This document shows, one piece after another, positions 6,247-8,702 of a stretch of DNA of 8,702 nucleotides. The position numbers and the translations under genes were made by a program. The DNA is taken from NCBI GenBank assembly GCA_903845315.1, contig CAIMWY010000435.1:1-8702 (forward strand). Reading direction: 5' to 3'. The notes beneath the pieces are model-generated. The model made no database searches. It worked only from the letters and a program-made list of their open reading frames with translations, and had not been told where the DNA came from. The DNA comes from an uncultured Burkholderiales bacterium (GTDB taxonomy: Bacteria; Pseudomonadota; Gammaproteobacteria; Burkholderiales; Burkholderiaceae). How positions within the stretch are numbered: the first letter of the stretch is position 1; each line of letters begins with the position of its first letter.

Positions 6247-7395
6247 TCAGCCCTCGTCAGGCAAGGTGGCCAACAAGGCCATGCCTGCGGCCAGTACCCC
6301 AGCCGTCAGCCAAAGCGCACCTTGAAACGTGCCGGTGGTTTGAGCCATCAACCCAGCCACCACCGGGGCAATCATTTGCGCAGCACCGTAACTCAAGGTG
6401 AGCCGTGCCATGGCTTTGCCCGGGTTGTGAGGTGAGCGCCGCCCCACCAACGCCAAGGTCAGGCTGACGATGCCAATGAAAGTGGCGCCATAGCCCACCG
6501 CCCCTGCCATGGCCGCTGCCAGCGAGCCCGACAGAGCAGGCAACAGAACCGAGACGGTTTGCAAACCGAGGGCCAGCAACAGGGCCCGCGTGTCGCCAAT
6601 CCGGCGTGCCACCCGGTCCCAAACAAACACCGCTGGCATGGCGGCCAAGCCCACCAGCGCCCACGTCCAAGGGCCATGGCCCGCAAGCGCAGGTTCGCGC
6701 TCCACCATGGCCACGGTGAACGTGGCGCTGATGACAAAGCCCCAGCCTGCCGCAAAGTAGCTGCCGAGCATGGTCCAAAGCCAACGGCGCGACACGGTGT
6801 TGGCGCCATCGTCTATCTGCGCTGCAGCCACTGCCGGAGGCACGGGCGGACGCCACATCCAGGCCGGCACAAAAAACACCACACCCAGCACCGCAAATGC
6901 CAGCCATTGACGCCACCACTCAGGCCACACCTGTGCCAAGCCCCAGGCTCCCAGCGCCGACACCACAATGCCTAAGCCAATGCCCATGAAGTGCAGCCCC
7001 AACTCGGGCCGATGGCCGTGGCGCATTAACCACCCCAACACCAAGCCCGAGCCCAGCAACATGCCCGTGGCACCGCACAGCCCCCCGATGTAGCGCCACA
7101 GTGCCCAAGCCGGCATCCAAGTAGACAAGGCCATGGCCGCGGTGGTCAGCAAAGCCATCCACAAGCCTGCGCTGTACAAACGATGACGCCAGCGCACATC
7201 GTCAATCCAGGCGGCGGCCAAAGCACCGCTCATGTAGCCCGCGTAATTGGCAGCAGCCAAGGCCCCAGCCCCCGCATCCGTCAAGCCGGTTTGCGCCTGC
7301 AAACTGGGCAACAACGGGGTGTAGGCAAAGCGGGCCAGACCAATGGTCAAGACCAAACCACACACACCACCGGTGGTGACTTGCCAGGCTTTCAA
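6247..7395 (-). CDS. MFS transporter, YbfB/YjiJ family
   Basis: An inner-membrane transporter of the major facilitator superfamily, 382 residues with about twelve hydrophobic segments (first at about 8-28, last at about 353-378). TIGLARFAYTPLLPSLQ in the first helix, the following AAANYAGYMSGA, and GSGLVLGWLM and MGIGLGIVVSA in helices four and five match the YbfB/YjiJ group. Its substrate is unknown; efflux is the usual guess. The frame is open to 7473, but that extension runs inside the upstream gene. The start is placed at TTG 7395 because GGAGGG lies six bases upstream and the resulting protein begins MKAWQVTTGG just before helix one. The TTG overlaps the upstream stop as TTGA, which suggests translational coupling. 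It is the last gene of the apparent kinase/unknown/MFS operon. Confidence 0.87.
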   Translation of the reverse strand: MKAWQVTTGGVCGLVLTIGLARFAYTPLLPSLQAQTGLTDAGAGALAAANYAGYMSGALAAAWIDDVRWRHRLYSAGLWMALLTTAAMALSTWMPAWALWRYIGGLCGATGMLLGSGLVLGWLMRHGHRPELGLHFMGIGLGIVVSALGAWGLAQVWPEWWRQWLAFAVLGVVFFVPAWMWRPPVPPAVAAAQIDDGANTVSRRWLWTMLGSYFAAGWGFVISATFTVAMVEREPALAGHGPWTWALVGLAAMPAVFVWDRVARRIGDTRALLLALGLQTVSVLLPALSGSLAAAMAGAVGYGATFIGIVSLTLALVGRRSPHNPGKAMARLTLSYGAAQMIAPVVAGLMAQTTGTFQGALWLTAGVLAAGMALLATLPDEG

Positions 7396-7407
7396 AAGCC
7401 GCCCTCC
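7392..7407 (-). promoter_or_regulatory. RBS and TTGA stop-start overlap deciding the MFS start
   Basis: On the minus strand GGAGGG (7407-7402) is followed six bases later by TTG (7395-7393), which shares two bases with the TGA stop (7394-7392) of the upstream gene. The RBS lies inside the last codons of that gene (VEGGF). There is no ATG or GTG near this site in the MFS frame, so TTG is the best-supported start. Confidence 0.65.
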
Positions 7408-7892
7408 ACCCAGGCCAAGGCGCTGCTGCGGTTGAACTTGAACGAGGTTTGAACACGCTTTTCTGCCAAGCACTCGCCCATCTCGTCGTGAGCACTCAAC
7501 ACGGCGTAGGGGTGTTCGTCGTCGGGCACGATGTCAAAGCGCACCGTGATGCGGCCCTGCGGGCTGTTGACGTCCAGGCTTTGGTGCAAGCTGGCGTGCA
7601 GTTGTTGTTCATGTCGGCGCACAAACTCGTGCGCGGTTTTCACCAAGGTCAGAAACGCGTTGTTGTCCAGCGGCTTGGGGTTCTTTTTGTCGCGCCCCAT
7701 GGTCCAGGGGCCCACCAAGGCGGCTTCAGCTTCGCCGTCTTTGAACATGGCCACGGCCCAGCCGTCGTCATCGTCGTTGTTGATGACGCGGGCGGTCCAG
7801 CCCTCGCCTTGCCACACACGGGCTTCTTGGATGAAGGGGATGTCTTCGGTGATGGAGGTGTCTTGGGTCACAGTGATCTCGGTTGAATCCAT
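7392..7892 (-). CDS. Conserved-looking hypothetical protein, acidic, 166 residues
   Basis: I do not recognise a named domain. The product is soluble-looking, with no signal peptide or membrane segment. The first 17 residues hold seven Ser/Thr among acidic residues (MDSTEITVTQDTSITED). VINNDDDDGWAVAMFKDGE and GPWTMGRDKKNPKPLD follow, then a likely amphipathic helix (about 80-105: FLTLVKTAHEFVRRHEQQLHA) and a predicted beta-rich C-terminal half (RITVRFDIVPDDEHPYAVLSAHDEMGE). Codon use matches its neighbours and the compact blocks suggest a real, conserved protein. ATG 7892 has no strong Shine-Dalgarno, so the exact start is uncertain. It starts 33 bases after the RIO kinase stop and overlaps the MFS start by four bases, so it is probably co-transcribed with both. 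A role with the kinase is only a guess from position. Confidence 0.75.
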   Translation of the reverse strand: MDSTEITVTQDTSITEDIPFIQEARVWQGEGWTARVINNDDDDGWAVAMFKDGEAEAALVGPWTMGRDKKNPKPLDNNAFLTLVKTAHEFVRRHEQQLHASLHQSLDVNSPQGRITVRFDIVPDDEHPYAVLSAHDEMGECLAEKRVQTSFKFNRSSALAWVEGGF

Positions 7893-7907
7893 GAATCGTG
7901 CCAGATG

Positions 7908-7959
7908 AAAAAAGCGTTGCGTGCTTCAAGGCGTGGCGGCTTGCTGCATGCGCAAACGC
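7908..7959 (-). terminator. Possible attenuator/terminator at the RIO kinase 3' end
   Basis: On the minus strand GCGTTTGCG (7959-7951) can pair with CGCAACGC (7921-7914) with one bulged T, followed directly by six T (7913-7908). The 29-base loop and the overlap with the last codons of the kinase make it weak. If real, it would reduce read-through into the two downstream genes without separating them fully. Confidence 0.25.
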
Positions 7960-8702
7960 CGGGCGGCGTCTTCGGCGCGCGCGTCGTCAATCTCGCGCAT
8001 CACAGCACTTAGGTCGACATCGGCGGTGCTGCGGTCGAAGTGACCGCTCAACACGGTGTCTTGCGACAGCAAGCCTTGCTGGTACAGGCTCCAAATTTCG
8101 GGGCCAAAGTCAGTCCCCAGCAACTCGGGGGCGAATTGTCCAAAGAAGTCGCGCAAATTGGCCACATCGCGCAGCAGCATGCGCTGCGCGTGGTTGTTGC
8201 CGGCTGCATCAACGGCTTGCGGCAAGTCGATGATGACGGGCACGTCCTGCCCCGCTTCATCGGCCAGCAAGATGTTGAACTCCGACAAGTCCCCATGCAC
8301 CACACCCGCACACAACATGCGCACCACCTCGTCAATCAGTGTGCGGTGGTGCTGCAGGGCTTGCTCAGGCGTGAAGGCCACATCGTTGAGGCGCGGGGCG
8401 GCGTCGCCCTGCGCATCGGTGACCAGCTCCATCAACAGCACGCCTTCGTAAAAGTTGTAAGGCTGGGGCACGCGCACCCCGGCACCCGCCAGACGGTACA
8501 GCGCATCCACTTCGGCGCTTTGCCACGCGGCTTCTTGGGCTTGGCGGCCAAACTTGGTGCCTTTGGCCATGGCACGGGCCTGACGCGAGTTTTTGACTTT
8601 GCGGTTTTCGGTGTAGTCCACCGCTTGGCGAAAACTGCGCTGGGTGGCCTCTTTGTAAATCTTGGCGCAACGGGTGTCGTCGCCGCAGCGCACCACATAC
8701 AC
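7926..8702 (-). CDS. RIO-type serine/threonine protein kinase (N-terminus cut by window edge)
   Basis: An atypical protein kinase of the RIO family, of the bacterial kind exemplified by Pseudomonas PA4780, which phosphorylates Ser/Thr (or itself) using ATP in the cytoplasm. 258 residues are visible. The frame runs off the right edge, and about 25-35 N-terminal residues, including the ATP-binding loop, should lie beyond it, so the GTG at the edge is not a real start. Counting from the edge, RCAKIYKEA holds the ATP-contacting Lys14, and RSFRQAVDYTENRKVKNSRQ is a family signature. The catalytic loop HGDLSEFNILL has Asp138 and Asn143, and IIDLPQAVD carries the metal-binding Asp159 in place of DFG. 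All key residues are present, so it should be active. The C-terminal tail (about 225-258) is charged and less conserved. It heads the apparent operon with the 166-residue protein and the MFS transporter. Confidence 0.92.
   Translation of the reverse strand: MYVVRCGDDTRCAKIYKEATQRSFRQAVDYTENRKVKNSRQARAMAKGTKFGRQAQEAAWQSAEVDALYRLAGAGVRVPQPYNFYEGVLLMELVTDAQGDAAPRLNDVAFTPEQALQHHRTLIDEVVRMLCAGVVHGDLSEFNILLADEAGQDVPVIIDLPQAVDAAGNNHAQRMLLRDVANLRDFFGQFAPELLGTDFGPEIWSLYQQGLLSQDTVLSGHFDRSTADVDLSAVMREIDDARAEDAARRLRMQQAATP

Noticed and set aside
1..8702. CRISPR arrays, tRNA/rRNA genes, IS ends, toxin-antitoxin or defence genes
   Set aside because: I looked on both strands and saw no spaced direct repeats, no tRNA-like cloverleaf, no transposase and no defence-type domains; the genes present are metabolic, envelope, RNA-related or signalling types.

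Overview
The window reads as chromosomal DNA of a betaproteobacterium, most likely Burkholderiales/Comamonadaceae (Limnohabitans or Rhodoferax-like). This is inferred from the protein types and the moderately high G+C; nothing in the window fixes the species. Coding density is high, with no gene-free stretch over 180 bases. I see no tRNA, rRNA, CRISPR array, insertion sequence or phage gene. Eight complete genes and two edge-truncated genes are present.

Left part (1-3860, all minus strand): read in the direction of transcription, an isochorismatase-family hydrolase, then propionyl-CoA synthetase (prpE), then the start of the 2-oxoglutarate dehydrogenase E1 gene (sucA, cut by the left edge). 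prpE activates propionate and sucA is a TCA-cycle enzyme, so the pair is central carbon metabolism. The intergenic gaps hold palindromes (before prpE) and a terminator-like hairpin plus a second hairpin touching the ribosome binding site (before sucA), so they are probably separate transcription units.

Middle (3861-6172): an AT-rich divergent promoter region, then a secreted NlpC/P60 cysteine peptidase on the plus strand. It converges on a minus-strand S4-domain pseudouridine-synthase-like protein that appears to lack the catalytic Asp. A plus-strand VOC/glyoxalase-like protein is transcribed divergently from that gene.

Right part (6247-8702, all minus strand): an apparent operon of a RIO-type Ser/Thr kinase (N-terminus cut by the right edge), an acidic 166-residue protein of unknown function, and a YbfB/YjiJ-type MFS transporter. 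The transporter seems to start at TTG, overlapping the previous stop codon.

Most of the window is ordinary housekeeping content. The points most worth a second look are the probably inactive pseudouridine synthase, the RIO kinase/unknown protein/MFS operon, and the structured leader before sucA. I did not find a clear new defence, mobile or RNA-guided system.
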